A stretch of 64,000 nucleotides of DNA from Microbacterium mangrovi (GCF_000802305.1 NZ_JTDK01000016.1:62001-126000), one strand, 5' to 3'. Shown: positions 16,124 to 25,064, counted from the first letter of the stretch. A program made the numbers and translations. Notes: a model not told the origin generated them from the sequence alone.

Positions 16124-16492
16124 TCAGGCGACGTCGAGCAGGTCGATGATGAAGATGAGGGTCTTGCCGCCGAGGAAGTGGCCGCCCGCCGGGCCGTAGG
16201 CCAGGTGCGGCGGGATGACGAGCTCACGACGACCGCCGACCTTCATCGACGGGATGCCGTCCTGCCAGCCCTGGATGAGGCCGCGCAACGGGAACTGGAT
16301 GCTCTCGCCCCGGCCCCACGACGAGTCGAACTCCTCGCCCGATTCGTACTCGACGCCCACGTAGTGGACGGTCACGGTGTCGCCGGGCTTGGCCTCTGCG
16401 CCGTCGCCGACGATGATGTCGCGGATCACGAGCTCGGTGGGAGCCGGTCCTTGGGGGGCGTCGATCTCCGGCTTGGTGCGGTTGTCAGTCAT
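16124..16492 (-). CDS. FKBP-type peptidyl-prolyl cis-trans isomerase
   Basis: Protein-folding catalyst of 122 residues. The FKBP core is complete: VHYVGVEYESGEEFDSSWGRGE, FPLRGLIQGWQDGIPSMKVGGRREL and IPPHLAYGPAGGH, with the active-site Tyr, Asp, Phe, Trp and Ile positions recognisable. No signal peptide, so cytoplasmic. No Shine-Dalgarno is seen. TTGACC, 17 bp, TTGGAT and 7 nt precede ATG 16492, consistent with leaderless initiation; ATG 16501 is an alternative start. Confidence 0.93.
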   Translation of the reverse strand: MTDNRTKPEIDAPQGPAPTELVIRDIIVGDGAEAKPGDTVTVHYVGVEYESGEEFDSSWGRGESIQFPLRGLIQGWQDGIPSMKVGGRRELVIPPHLAYGPAGGHFLGGKTLIFIIDLLDVA

Positions 16493-16611
16493 GCCATCCA
16501 TCCAACCCGAGTCGCGCGGCGCGGTCAAAGGGAGGACGGGCCGGGCGATTATTACGTGGACGTCCCTGGGAGAAGGTGGCATTCACCGCGTATCTGTTGT
16601 TACCCTAGGAC

Positions 16612-16675
16612 CAGAACTCAGCGCTCGGGAGTCACGTAGGCATCGCCACGGCACCGGGCGCTGAGTCACGTTCTG
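16612..16675 (+). other. Imperfect inverted repeat in the leader of the FAH-family gene
   Basis: CTCAGCGC (16617-16624) pairs with GCGCTGAG (16658-16665), and CAGAA/TTCTG extend the stem across a 5-nt bulge. It sits in the 263-bp gap between divergent FKBP and FAH genes, downstream of a possible TACCCT -10 box. The function is unknown. Confidence 0.35.
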
Positions 16676-16755
16676 ACCTGCCGATCGGCTCGCCGATCCA
16701 GCCCCGCGCCGCAGCCGACGCCGGACTCCAAGCCGCGAAAGGTAGCCCCCGAACA

Positions 16756-17643
16756 ATGCGCTTCGCCCACGTGACCCTGCCCGAAGGCCCCGGCCTCGCA
16801 TCCGGAGAGCCGGTTCTCGCGGTCATCCAGGGCGACGAGGCTTTCCCGGTGCCGGACCTGCTTCCGGGCGGTCCGGCGCGCCTCGAGCGGCTGATCGCCG
16901 GCGGGGACGATCTGCTCGACCGGGTGCGGCAGGCGGCATCCGGCGCCGCCGCCGGAACCGGGCATCCGCTCGCGTCCGTGGGCTTCGCATCGGCATCCCT
17001 CACTCCCCCGACGGTGCTGGCTGTCGGCCTGAACTACGCCGCCCACTCGGGTGAGCTCGGACTGAAGACCGACAGCACGCCCACCGTCTTCGTGCTGTGG
17101 CCGAACTCCCTGTCCGGCCACGAACGCACCACCTCGTGGCCGCGCGGTCTCACCCAGTTCGTCGACTACGAGGCCGAGCTCGGCGTGATCATCGGCAAGC
17201 CCGCGAAGGATGTCTCCGCCGAGCGCGCCCTCGACCATGTGTGGGGCTACACCGTCGTCAACGACATCACCGCACGCGACATCCAGTACTCCGAGGCGCA
17301 GTGGTCCCGCTGCAAGTCGTTCGACGGGTTCACCCCCACCGGGCCGTTCGTCGTCACGGCGGACGAGATCCCCGACCCGCAGGACCTCCACATCTGGGCG
17401 ATCGTCGACGGCAAGACGGTCCAGGATGCCTCCACCGGCCAGATGGTGCGCAGCGTCGCGACGCTCATCCAGCACCTGTCGACCTCCGTTACGCTCTTGC
17501 CGGGCACCCTGATCTCCACGGGCTCCCCCGGCGGTGCGGGCTACTCGCGCGACCCGCAGATCCCGCTGCGCGACCGCTCCACCGTGACCGTCGGCGTCGA
17601 CGGCATCGGTGCCCTGACCACGCACTGCCGCATCATCGACTGA
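16756..17643 (+). CDS. Fumarylacetoacetate hydrolase family protein
   Basis: FAH-superfamily C-C bond hydrolase, decarboxylase or isomerase of 295 residues. The C-terminal catalytic domain starts near residue 90 (LAVGLNYAAHS). The metal ligands are in the DYEAELGVIIG segment (two Glu) and VVNDITARDIQ (Asp). The KSFDGFTPTGPFV and STGSPGGAG motifs are typical of the hydratase/isomerase branch involved in aromatic catabolism. No other catabolic gene is adjacent, so the substrate is open. ATG 16756 lacks a strong RBS (gaaagg at -14). Confidence 0.92.
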   Translation: MRFAHVTLPEGPGLASGEPVLAVIQGDEAFPVPDLLPGGPARLERLIAGGDDLLDRVRQAASGAAAGTGHPLASVGFASASLTPPTVLAVGLNYAAHSGELGLKTDSTPTVFVLWPNSLSGHERTTSWPRGLTQFVDYEAELGVIIGKPAKDVSAERALDHVWGYTVVNDITARDIQYSEAQWSRCKSFDGFTPTGPFVVTADEIPDPQDLHIWAIVDGKTVQDASTGQMVRSVATLIQHLSTSVTLLPGTLISTGSPGGAGYSRDPQIPLRDRSTVTVGVDGIGALTTHCRIID

Positions 17644-17658
17644 TCCGGCATCCGCACG

Positions 17659-17702
17659 CAGAAAGGGGCGACGCGATCATCCGATCGCGCCGCCCCTTTC
17701 TG
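17659..17702. terminator. Bidirectional hairpin terminator
   Basis: CAGAAAGGGGCG-A-CGCGATC / GATCGCG-C-CGCCCCTTTCTG, a near-perfect 20-bp stem between convergent FAH (+) and DUF4190-like (-) genes. Confidence 0.85.
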
Positions 17703-17708
17703 GACGGT

Positions 17709-18266
17709 TCAGTACGTGCTCGAGCAGTAGCCCGCGCCGCAGGCGGCCGCGAGGGACGCCACGATGGCGATCGCCACGATGATGCCGATCACGAACAGTA
17801 CGGCGCCGATGATGATCGCCGCCACCGCGAAGCCGTTCTTCTGACCCGCCTTGCGGCTCTGGACCAGGGCGATGATGCCGAGGATGAGGCCGATGACGTT
17901 GAAGAAGATCGACACCACGAACGCGACGATTCCGAGCGTCCGGCCCGGATTCTCGGCGGCCGCAGGAGCCTGCGCATACGCCGGAGCCTGCGTGTAGGCC
18001 GGCTGCGCGGGCGGAGCTGCGGCGTACGCGGGCGCAGCGGGCTCGGCGGGCGGAGCGGCGGCGTACGCCGGTGCGGCCGGCTCGGCCGGCGTCGGAGCAG
18101 CGGGCTCGGCCGGCGCCGGGGCGACCGGCTCGGCGGGTGCCGGAGCGGCGGGCTCGGACGATGCCGGAGCGACGGGCTCGGCGGCCGGGGCGGGCTCGGG
18201 GACCGAAGGCTGCTGGGGCGGGATGGAGTTGTCGGGCGTGGCGCCCGGGGTCTGCGAATCGCTCAT
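17709..18266 (-). CDS. DUF4190-like membrane protein with Ala/Pro-rich N-terminus
   Basis: A 185-residue protein. Residues 1-105 are low-complexity and built of repeated P-A-E-P-A-A-P and A-Y-A-A-A-P-P units. Two membrane helices follow (LGIVAFVVSIFFNVIGLILGIIALV and AAIIIGAVLFVIGIIVAIAIVASLA) separated by a short basic loop (QSRKAGQKNG), the DUF4190 pattern. The end, CGAGYCSSTY, contains two Cys. The function is unknown; the Pro-rich tail probably extends into the cytoplasm or wall. ATG 18266 has gaggggg 6 nt upstream. Confidence 0.85.
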   Translation of the reverse strand: MSDSQTPGATPDNSIPPQQPSVPEPAPAAEPVAPASSEPAAPAPAEPVAPAPAEPAAPTPAEPAAPAYAAAPPAEPAAPAYAAAPPAQPAYTQAPAYAQAPAAAENPGRTLGIVAFVVSIFFNVIGLILGIIALVQSRKAGQKNGFAVAAIIIGAVLFVIGIIVAIAIVASLAAACGAGYCSSTY

Positions 18267-18287
18267 GGATTCCCCCTCTAGTGCGAT

Positions 18288-18325
18288 GGGCAGGGACCTT
18301 CAAAGCATATCGAAGGTCCCTGCCC
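18288..18325 (-). terminator. Terminator downstream of aspA
   Basis: A 13-bp perfect stem (GGGCAGGGACCTT / AAGGTCCCTGCCC), about 50 nt past the aspA stop codon. Confidence 0.75.
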
Positions 18326-18376
18326 AGCGTTATCCCAGAGACAGGTCAGGTTTGTTTGATTGTGCTGAGCGCGGCC

Positions 18377-19846
18377 TCAGGCGCCGACGCCGTCCACGAC
18401 CACGTTCTCGGCGGCCTGCTTGACGACCGGGATCGCCGCGGTGATCGTCTCGAGGCCCGACAAGCGCGCGGGGGCGAGCTGCTTGGTGACCTCTTCGCGC
18501 GACATGAGCCCCGCCTCGACCACGAGGTCGGCGACGTTGCGGTGCGTGAGCAGCGCGGTCTTGGCCAGCGCCGCCGATGCCGCGTACCCGATGAACGGGG
18601 TCAGCGCCGTGATGACGCCCACCGACTGCCCGACCATGGCGCCCAGGCGCTCGCGGTTGGCGGTGATGCCGTCGACGCAGTTGACGCGCAGCGTCCACAT
18701 GGCCTGCCGCATCCACGTGATCGACTGGAAGATGGAGTGCGCGATGACCGGCTCGAAGGCGTTCAGCTGCAGCTGTCCCGCCTCGGCGGCCATCGTGACG
18801 GTGAGGTCGGCACCGGCCACGGCGAACGCGACCTGGTTGACGACCTCGGGGATGACCGGGTTGACCTTGCCCGGCATGATCGAGGACCCGGCCTGCTTGG
18901 CCGGCAGGTTGATCTCGCCGAGGCCCGCCTGCGGACCCGACGACAGCAGGCGCAGGTCGTTGCAGATCTTCGAGAGCTTCATCGCGTTGCGCTTGAGCGA
19001 CGCGGAGAACGACATGAAGGACCCGGTGTCGCTGGTGGCCTCCACGAGGTCGGCGGCGGTGTTCAGCGGCATCCGGGTGATCTCGCGCAGGTGGCGGAGC
19101 ACGGCGGGCGCGTAGGCCGGGTGGGTGGTGATGCCGGTGCCGATGGCGGTGGCGCCCATGTTGATCTCGAACAGCAGGGAGGCGTTCTCGGTGAGGCGCT
19201 GGTGGTCGAAGCCGAGCGTCGAGGCGAACCCGTGGAACTCCTGTCCGAGCGTCATCGGCACGGCATCCTGCAGCTGTGTGCGGCCGACCTTCAGCACATC
19301 GTGGAACTCGCGGGCCTTGCCGAGGAACGAACCGCGCAGCAGGTCGAGCTCGTCCAGGAGGCTCTGGAGCGAGAGCGAGAGTCCGACCTTGATCGCCGTC
19401 GGGTAGACGTCGTTGGTGGACTGGCTGCGGTTGGTGTCGTCGATCGGCGAGAGGTAGGCGTAGTCGCCCTTCTCGCGGCCCGCGAGCTCGAGCGCGATGT
19501 TGGTGATGACCTCGTTCGCGTTCATGTTGGTGGAGGTGCCCGCGCCGCCCTGAATCACGCCCGAGACGAACTCGTCGTGGAACTGCCCGTCGATCACGAG
19601 CTGGGCGGCGCGGTCGATGAGGTCGGCCTTCTGGGCCGGCAGCACGCCGATCTCCTTGTTCGCGCGAGCAGACGCCTGCTTGACCATCGCCAGACCGACG
19701 ATCATCTCGGGGTAGACCGAGATCGGCCGCTTCGCGATCGGGAAGTTCTCCAGCGCGCGGGCGGTGTGGATGCCCCAGTAGGCATCGGCGGGGATCTCCA
19801 GGGATCCCAGCGAATCGGTCTCGGTACGCATCTTTGCAGTCGCCAT
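18377..19846 (-). CDS. aspA: Aspartate ammonia-lyase
   Basis: Converts L-aspartate to fumarate and ammonia; 489 residues, fumarase/aspartase superfamily. The signature GSSIMPGKVNP (about residue 328) is followed by VIPEVVNQVAF, which favours aspartase over class II fumarase (usually NPTQCEA). The TNMNANEVI and SQSTNDVYPTA substrate-binding segments are intact. The start ATG 19846 has aggaag 7 nt upstream. A perfect 15-bp palindrome lies about 80 bp upstream, so the gene may be controlled separately from the phosphoesterase before it. Confidence 0.9.
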   Translation of the reverse strand: MATAKMRTETDSLGSLEIPADAYWGIHTARALENFPIAKRPISVYPEMIVGLAMVKQASARANKEIGVLPAQKADLIDRAAQLVIDGQFHDEFVSGVIQGGAGTSTNMNANEVITNIALELAGREKGDYAYLSPIDDTNRSQSTNDVYPTAIKVGLSLSLQSLLDELDLLRGSFLGKAREFHDVLKVGRTQLQDAVPMTLGQEFHGFASTLGFDHQRLTENASLLFEINMGATAIGTGITTHPAYAPAVLRHLREITRMPLNTAADLVEATSDTGSFMSFSASLKRNAMKLSKICNDLRLLSSGPQAGLGEINLPAKQAGSSIMPGKVNPVIPEVVNQVAFAVAGADLTVTMAAEAGQLQLNAFEPVIAHSIFQSITWMRQAMWTLRVNCVDGITANRERLGAMVGQSVGVITALTPFIGYAASAALAKTALLTHRNVADLVVEAGLMSREEVTKQLAPARLSGLETITAAIPVVKQAAENVVVDGVGA

Positions 19847-19921
19847 TACTGTGCTTCCTCGTGGGTCTCACGCTCTGAGGGGGATGCCCCCGAGCCTACG
19901 CGGCGCACACGGACAGCCGCA

Positions 19922-19936
19922 TGTACACCGTGTACA
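19922..19936. promoter_or_regulatory. Perfect palindrome TGTACACCGTGTACA upstream of aspA
   Basis: A 7-1-7 inverted repeat. It lies upstream of a possible TAGGCT -10 element in the aspA promoter region. The form suits a dimeric TetR/GntR-type repressor; no such gene is adjacent. Confidence 0.5.
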
Positions 19937-19993
19937 GGAAGGATGCCGGAACCGGCCATTGTGTCAGGCATCCACTCGGGAGCCCGTCGCGGG

Positions 19994-20908
19994 TCAGAGC
20001 TGCGGCTTGCGCGAGAAAGCCTCGCGCCGCTCCTCCGGGGTGCGGGCGATCATCGCCGCGAGCCACGCCTCGTCGAAGTGATCGCCGGTCGGTGCCTCCA
20101 CGACGGGCACCACGGCATGCGTGATCGTGTCGTCGTACACGTGCACGAGATGGAAGGACTGGCCGGCATCCATGCCGTTGACCAGCTGCGGCGGTCGCTG
20201 CAGGTTCATCGTGTAGCAGGTCGCCGCCGCCACGCTCACCGGGAAGCCCGCGAACATCCCGCTCGTCGAGTAGTGCAGATGACCGGCGAGGATGCCGCGC
20301 ACGTCGCTGCCGCGGATCGCGTCGGCGAAGGCGGGCTGGTTCTGCAGCTCCAGGATGTCGAAGAACGGGATGTGGCTCGGCAGCGGCGGGTGGTGCATCG
20401 CCAGCAGGGTGCCGTGCGGGGCGGGAGTCTCCAGGACGCCGCGCAGCCACGCGAGCTGCCCGGGATCAAGGTCGCCGTGGTGCCAGCCCGGAACACTCGA
20501 GTCCAGGGCGATCAGCCGCAGGCCGGCGAGGTCCCAGACGCCGTTGACCGGCTGCTGCGTAGGCTCCTCGTCGAGCAGGTCGCGGTGCAGATCGGGTCGT
20601 TCGTCGTGGTTGCCGGCGACCCAGATGATCGGTGCGCCCAGCCGCTCGGCGACGGGTTCGACCGCCGCCCGCAGGGCCCGATACGCCTCCGGCTCGCCGA
20701 GGTCGGTGAGGTCGCCCGTGAACACCAGCGCGTCCGGGCGCACCCCGAGCCGCTCGACGGCCTCCAGCGTGAGCTGCAGGTTCTTCGTCGTGTCGAACCG
20801 GCCGTTCAGCGGCACACCGCCGGCCATCACATGGGTGTCGCTGAGGTGGACGATGACGTGACCGGCCGGCGCGTGAGCGCCGAACTGCGGACCGGGAACG
20901 GAGGCCAT
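19994..20908 (-). CDS. Metallophosphoesterase, CpdA-like (possible 3',5'-cyclic nucleotide phosphodiesterase)
   Basis: Calcineurin-like phosphoesterase of 304 residues with a dinuclear metal site. Motifs in order: LSDTH (about 24-28), FTGDLTD (about 64-70), AGNHDE (about 96-101), HHPPLP and GHLHYS. This order and the HPP segment match the CpdA/Icc and Rv0805-type enzymes that cleave cAMP. Start ATG 20908 follows TACTCT by 6 nt, so leaderless; a GTG two codons earlier is possible. Confidence 0.88.
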   Translation of the reverse strand: MASVPGPQFGAHAPAGHVIVHLSDTHVMAGGVPLNGRFDTTKNLQLTLEAVERLGVRPDALVFTGDLTDLGEPEAYRALRAAVEPVAERLGAPIIWVAGNHDERPDLHRDLLDEEPTQQPVNGVWDLAGLRLIALDSSVPGWHHGDLDPGQLAWLRGVLETPAPHGTLLAMHHPPLPSHIPFFDILELQNQPAFADAIRGSDVRGILAGHLHYSTSGMFAGFPVSVAAATCYTMNLQRPPQLVNGMDAGQSFHLVHVYDDTITHAVVPVVEAPTGDHFDEAWLAAMIARTPEERREAFSRKPQL

Positions 20909-20914
20909 GAGCAC

Positions 20915-20920
20915 AGAGTA
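20915..20920 (-). promoter_or_regulatory. Leaderless -10 box TACTCT
   Basis: On the minus strand TACTCT ends 6 nt before ATG 20908. Confidence 0.5.
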
Positions 20921-20974
20921 CGCGGACAGCCCCGCGCCGTCAGCGACCTGCCGGAGGCCCGGACCCGGCGTTCG

Positions 20975-21319
20975 TCAGCCGTGCAGCGATTGCCAGACGA
21001 GGAGGCCCAGACCGAAGAGCACCGCCGCCCCGCACAGCACGAACGAGGCGTACGCGCCGACGAGCGCGGCGCGCTTCTGCCCTTCGGTGAGCGGGTTCTT
21101 CTTCGCAGCCTTGGCCGCGGCCTTCGCGGCGCGCTTGGCGGCCTTCGGCGAGATCACGGTGATGGCGTCGGTGAACTCCGCGGGTGCGACCACCGGCGGG
21201 CGTCCGGCGGCGACCAGCAGCCGGAGCCCGAGGGAGTAGAAGCCGACGACGAGCACCGTCGCGACCATCGCCGCCGCGAACACCTGCAGGAATGCGATCC
21301 AGTCGATCTCGATGCTCAT
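20975..21319 (-). CDS. Small two-helix membrane protein coupled to the PiT transporter
   Basis: A 114-residue protein with one N-terminal helix (IAFLQVFAAAMVATVLVVGFYSLGL) and one C-terminal helix (LVGAYASFVLCGAAVLFGLGLLVW). The loop is very basic (KAAKRAAKAAAKAAKKN). Its ATG overlaps the phosphate transporter stop by 4 nt (ATGA), implying a co-regulated partner or subunit of the transporter. I do not recognise a named family. Confidence 0.85.
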   Translation of the reverse strand: MSIEIDWIAFLQVFAAAMVATVLVVGFYSLGLRLLVAAGRPPVVAPAEFTDAITVISPKAAKRAAKAAAKAAKKNPLTEGQKRAALVGAYASFVLCGAAVLFGLGLLVWQSLHG

Positions 21320-22644
21320 GCGCGGTCACCGCCCTTCTCGTCGCGGTTGTTCGACACCGAGGAGACCGGATCCTTGCCGGCATCCGGCGCTGCGGCTTCC
21401 GCGCGTGCGGCCTTCGCGGCCTCTTCGGCCCGCCTCGCCTCTTCGGCGGCGGCCTCGAGCCGGCGCTGACGGCGGGTGGGCGGCGGGTTGCGCTTCACCT
21501 TCACGGCACGGCCCGACTCGGCGACCTCGCTCATCGCGTTCGCGGCCGTGACGGCGTTCCGGTTGGAGCGCACGAACATCGCGACGATGAGGATGACCGC
21601 GACGACGGCGTCGATCAGGATGCCCCAGCCGCCGAAGAGGTGGACCATGACCGCGGCGATGGCCCCCACGGCGCCGGCGGCGGGAAGGGTCAGCACCCAG
21701 CCGACGGTGATTCGGCCGACCATGCCCCAGCGCACCTTGGCGCCGCGGCGCCCGAGACCCGATCCGATGACCGAGCCGGATGCGACCTGCGTGGTCGACA
21801 GGGCGAACCCGAGCGCGCTCGAAGAGAGGATCGTGGCCGCGGTCGCCGTCTCGGCCGAGAAGCCCTGGGCCGGCTTGACGTCGGTGAGGCCCTTGCCGAG
21901 CGTGCGGATGATGCGCCAGCCGCCCATGTACGTGCCGAGCGCGATCGTGAAGGCGCACGCGAAGATCACCCAGGTGTACGGGGAGGTCTGGTCGGGGCTC
22001 TGCCATCCGGCCATGATCAGCGTGAGGGTGATGACGCCCATCGTCTTCTGCGCATCGTTGGTGCCGTGTGCGAGAGCGACCAGCGACGACGTGAAGATCT
22101 GACCGAACCGGAAGCCGTCGCGGCCGTCGGCCTTGCTGTCGGCGCGGCGCGTGAGCGCATAGGCGAGACGGGTCGCCGCGAAGGCGATGATGCCCGCCGT
22201 GAGTGGTGAGATGACGGCGGGGAGGATGATCTTGCTGATCACCGTGCCGAAGTTGATCGCCATCACGCCGACGCCGACGATCGTCGCGCCGATGAGGCCG
22301 CCGAACAGGGCGTGGGACGAGCTCGACGGGAGCCCGAGCAGCCAGGTCAGCATGTTCCAGGTGATCGCGCCGATGAGGCCCGCGAAGATCACCGGCAGGA
22401 ACTCGGTGGGCGTGATCACGTCTTCGTTGATGATGCCGTGCGAGATGGTCTTGGAGACCTCGGTCGACAGGAACGCGCCGACGAGGTTCAGACCGGCGGC
22501 GATGCCGACGGCGACTTTGGGCTTGAGGGCGCCGGTCGCGATGGGCGTCGCCATCGCATTGGCTGTGTCATGGAAGCCGTTCGTGAAGTCGAAGAACAAC
22601 GACAGCGCGATGACCAGGATGACGAGCAGGGCTACGGATTCCAC
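21316..22644 (-). CDS. PiT-family inorganic phosphate transporter
   Basis: Proton- or sodium-coupled phosphate carrier of 442 residues. The two inverted PiT signatures are present: FFDFTNGFHDTANAMATPIATG near the N-terminus and LAHGTNDAQKTMGVI near the middle. About ten membrane helices are followed by a cytoplasmic, highly charged coiled-coil tail (RRQRRLEAAAEEARRAEEAAKAAR) not usual in short PitA proteins. GTG 22644 is used; the RBS is weak. The following small membrane gene overlaps by 4 nt. Confidence 0.93.
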   Translation of the reverse strand: MESVALLVILVIALSLFFDFTNGFHDTANAMATPIATGALKPKVAVGIAAGLNLVGAFLSTEVSKTISHGIINEDVITPTEFLPVIFAGLIGAITWNMLTWLLGLPSSSSHALFGGLIGATIVGVGVMAINFGTVISKIILPAVISPLTAGIIAFAATRLAYALTRRADSKADGRDGFRFGQIFTSSLVALAHGTNDAQKTMGVITLTLIMAGWQSPDQTSPYTWVIFACAFTIALGTYMGGWRIIRTLGKGLTDVKPAQGFSAETATAATILSSSALGFALSTTQVASGSVIGSGLGRRGAKVRWGMVGRITVGWVLTLPAAGAVGAIAAVMVHLFGGWGILIDAVVAVILIVAMFVRSNRNAVTAANAMSEVAESGRAVKVKRNPPPTRRQRRLEAAAEEARRAEEAAKAARAEAAAPDAGKDPVSSVSNNRDEKGGDRA

Positions 22645-22816
22645 CGTTCGCTTTCAGGGAGATGTGGACGACGGGACATGCCGCGGAACGGCGTCGCGAA
22701 CGAAGAGTTCACCTGGGGTACATGCTCCGGCAACCGGGGCCCTGGGAAATCCTCGCACACCACTCGGGCATCCGGTAACCCTGGAGCTTCTGTGGATGGA
22801 TGTCCCAGGCACGTCG

Positions 22817-22822
22817 TAGCGT
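22817..22822 (+). promoter_or_regulatory. Leaderless -10 box TAGCGT
   Basis: TAGCGT ends 7 nt before GTG 22830 of the S9 peptidase gene. Confidence 0.5.
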
Positions 22823-22829
22823 GGTGTCC

Positions 22830-24962
22830 GTGATCAACGAGGCACCGGCATCCCCCACTCCTCCCGTCGCGGCACGGCGAATCGTGCAGCGCACCCACCA
22901 CGGCGACACCTTCGACGACCCGTACGAGTGGCTGCGCGACAAGGACGACCCCGACGTGATCGCCCACCTCGAGGCCGAGAACGCCTACACCACCGCGCGC
23001 ACCGCGCACCTGGAGGGCCTGCGCGGCCGCATCTTCGAGGAGATCAAGGGCCGCACCCAGGAGACCGACCTGTCGGTGCCGGTGCGCATGGGCTCGTGGT
23101 GGTACTACGGCCGCACCGTCGAGGGCAAGCAGTACGGCATCCACTGCCGGGCCCCGCTCGCGTCCGAGGACGACTGGACGCCGCCCGAGCTGACGGCCGA
23201 CGTGCCCGTACCGGGCGAGCAGGTGCTGCTCGACGGCAACGTCGAGGCCGAGGGGCACGAGTTCTTCTCCCTGGGGACCTTCGAGGTGTCCAAGGACGGC
23301 ACGCTGCTGCTCTACGGCGTCGACGTCGCCGGCGACGAGCGGTACACGCTGCGACTGCGCGAGATCGCTTCCGGCCGCGAACTGGACGACGTGATCGAGG
23401 GGACCTTCGCGGGAGCGTCGCTCTCCCCCGACGGCCGCAACGTCGTCTACACGACCGTCGACGACGCCTGGCGGCCCGACACCGTCTGGCTGCACGAGAT
23501 CGGCACCCCCACCGACCACGATGTGAAGCTCTTCCACGAGCCCGACGACCATTTCTGGGTCGGCGCGGACTTCACCCGCAGCGACCGCTACCTGACCATC
23601 GGGGCCGGGTCGTCGATCACGAGCGAGGAGTGGCTCCTGGACGCCGACTACCTGCGCGGGGAGCCCCGCCTGGTGTGGCCGCGCGTCGAAGGGGTCGAGT
23701 ACGGCAGCGAGCACGCCGTCATCGACGGCGAGGACGTCCTGTTCGTCCTGCACAACGGCCCCGCCGCCACCGGCGAGCAGGCTCTCGACTTCGAGCTGGT
23801 GCGCGTGTCGGCATCCGACCCCACGGGCGAGCGCACCGTCGTCATCCCGCACGAGAGCGGCCGGCGTCTGCTGGGGGTGTCGACGTTCCGTGACTGGGGC
23901 GTGGTCGGCTATCGTCGCGACGGGCTCACCCGGCTCGGCCTGCTCGGCTATGCGACGGGAGCGGTCGACGAGCTCACTTTCGACGAGCCCCTGTACGACG
24001 TCGGCACGGCGGGCAACCCGGAGTGGGCTCCCCCGCTGCTGCGCATCGGCTACGGGTCCTTCGTGACCCCCGGCACGGTCTACGACTACGAGCTGGCCTC
24101 GGGCGAGCGGCTGCTGCGCAAGCAGCAGCCGGTGCTCGGCGGATACGACCCGGCCGACTATGCCCAGGAGCGGGTGTGGGCCACGGCCGACGACGGCACG
24201 AAGGTGCCGATCTCGCTCGTGTACAAGACGTCGTTCGGCGGGGTGGGCGACGCACCCCGGCCCGTACACCTCTACGGCTACGGATCGTACGAGCACTCCA
24301 TCGACCCGGCGTTCTCGATCGCCCGGCTGAGTGCGCTCGACCGCGGCGTCGTGTTCGCGGTCGCGCACGTCCGCGGCGGCGGTGAGATGGGCCGCGCCTG
24401 GTACGAGAACGGCAAGACCCTCACGAAGAAGAACACGTTCACCGACTTCGTGGCGTGCGCGCGGCACCTCGTCGACATCGGCATCACCACTCCCGATCGG
24501 ATGGTCGCCGAGGGCGGATCCGCCGGAGGCCTGCTGATGGGGGCGGTTGCGAACCTCGCCCCGCACCTGTTCGGCGGCATCCTCGCCGTGGTGCCGTTCG
24601 TGGATGCGCTCACCAGCATCCTCGACCCGTCGCTGCCGTTGACCGTCATCGAATGGGACGAGTGGGGCGACCCGCTGCACGACCCCGAGGTCTACGCCTA
24701 CATGAAGTCGTACACGCCGTACGAGAACGTGCAGGATGCCGCCTATCCGCCGATCCTCGCGGTCACGTCGCTCAACGACACCCGGGTGCTGTACGTGGAA
24801 CCCGCCAAGTGGGTCGCGCGCCTGCGCGAGGTCGAGGTCGACGCGATCCTCAAGTGCGAGATGTCCGCCGGGCACGGCGGCGTCAGCGGCCGGTACAACG
24901 CCTGGCGCGAGCGGGCCTTCGAACTCGCCTGGCTGCTGGACCGCCTCGGCGTCGCCGACTGA
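22830..24962 (+). CDS. S9 family peptidase, oligopeptidase B-like
   Basis: Cytoplasmic serine oligopeptidase of 710 residues with an N-terminal seven-bladed beta-propeller (about 15-420, starting with the lid segment FDDPYEWLRDKDDPDV) and a C-terminal alpha/beta hydrolase domain. The triad is Ser in GGSAGG, Asp in SLNDTRVLY and His in SAGHGGVSGRY. HVRGGGEMGRAWYE precedes the nucleophile as in prolyl oligopeptidase/oligopeptidase B. It likely cleaves small basic peptides. Start GTG 22830 fits a leaderless promoter; upstream GTGs at 22821 and 22824 are too close to the -10 box. Confidence 0.93.
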   Translation: MINEAPASPTPPVAARRIVQRTHHGDTFDDPYEWLRDKDDPDVIAHLEAENAYTTARTAHLEGLRGRIFEEIKGRTQETDLSVPVRMGSWWYYGRTVEGKQYGIHCRAPLASEDDWTPPELTADVPVPGEQVLLDGNVEAEGHEFFSLGTFEVSKDGTLLLYGVDVAGDERYTLRLREIASGRELDDVIEGTFAGASLSPDGRNVVYTTVDDAWRPDTVWLHEIGTPTDHDVKLFHEPDDHFWVGADFTRSDRYLTIGAGSSITSEEWLLDADYLRGEPRLVWPRVEGVEYGSEHAVIDGEDVLFVLHNGPAATGEQALDFELVRVSASDPTGERTVVIPHESGRRLLGVSTFRDWGVVGYRRDGLTRLGLLGYATGAVDELTFDEPLYDVGTAGNPEWAPPLLRIGYGSFVTPGTVYDYELASGERLLRKQQPVLGGYDPADYAQERVWATADDGTKVPISLVYKTSFGGVGDAPRPVHLYGYGSYEHSIDPAFSIARLSALDRGVVFAVAHVRGGGEMGRAWYENGKTLTKKNTFTDFVACARHLVDIGITTPDRMVAEGGSAGGLLMGAVANLAPHLFGGILAVVPFVDALTSILDPSLPLTVIEWDEWGDPLHDPEVYAYMKSYTPYENVQDAAYPPILAVTSLNDTRVLYVEPAKWVARLREVEVDAILKCEMSAGHGGVSGRYNAWRERAFELAWLLDRLGVAD

Positions 24963-24980
24963 CACCTCAGGCGGGAGTCC

Positions 24981-25064
24981 GCGGCCGAGAACAGGCAGAT
25001 GGCCGAGAACAGGCTGATCCGGGGGGATGCGGCCGGTTCTCGGCCATCCTGCTGTTTCCGGGCA
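24981..25064. repeat. Palindromic repeat family, unit A
   Basis: An imperfect long palindrome. The 12-bp core arms ATGGCCGAGAAC (24999-25010) and GTTCTCGGCCAT (25036-25047) are flanked by AACAGGCAG and CCTGCTGTT. GGCCGAGAACAGGC is also directly duplicated at 24983 and 25001. Located between the S9 peptidase and the nuclease-like gene. Five related units lie at 26002-26582. Confidence 0.85.

Noticed and set aside
18377..19846. Class II fumarase instead of aspartase
   Set aside because: The signature is followed by VIPEVVNQ, as in aspartases, not by the NPTQCEA of fumarases. Biochemistry would settle it.
22711..22728. GTTCACC followed 11 bp later by GTACATG near the phosphate transporter, a possible Pho box
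   Set aside because: Only the first heptamer fits the PhoP direct repeat; the second matches 4 of 7 bases.
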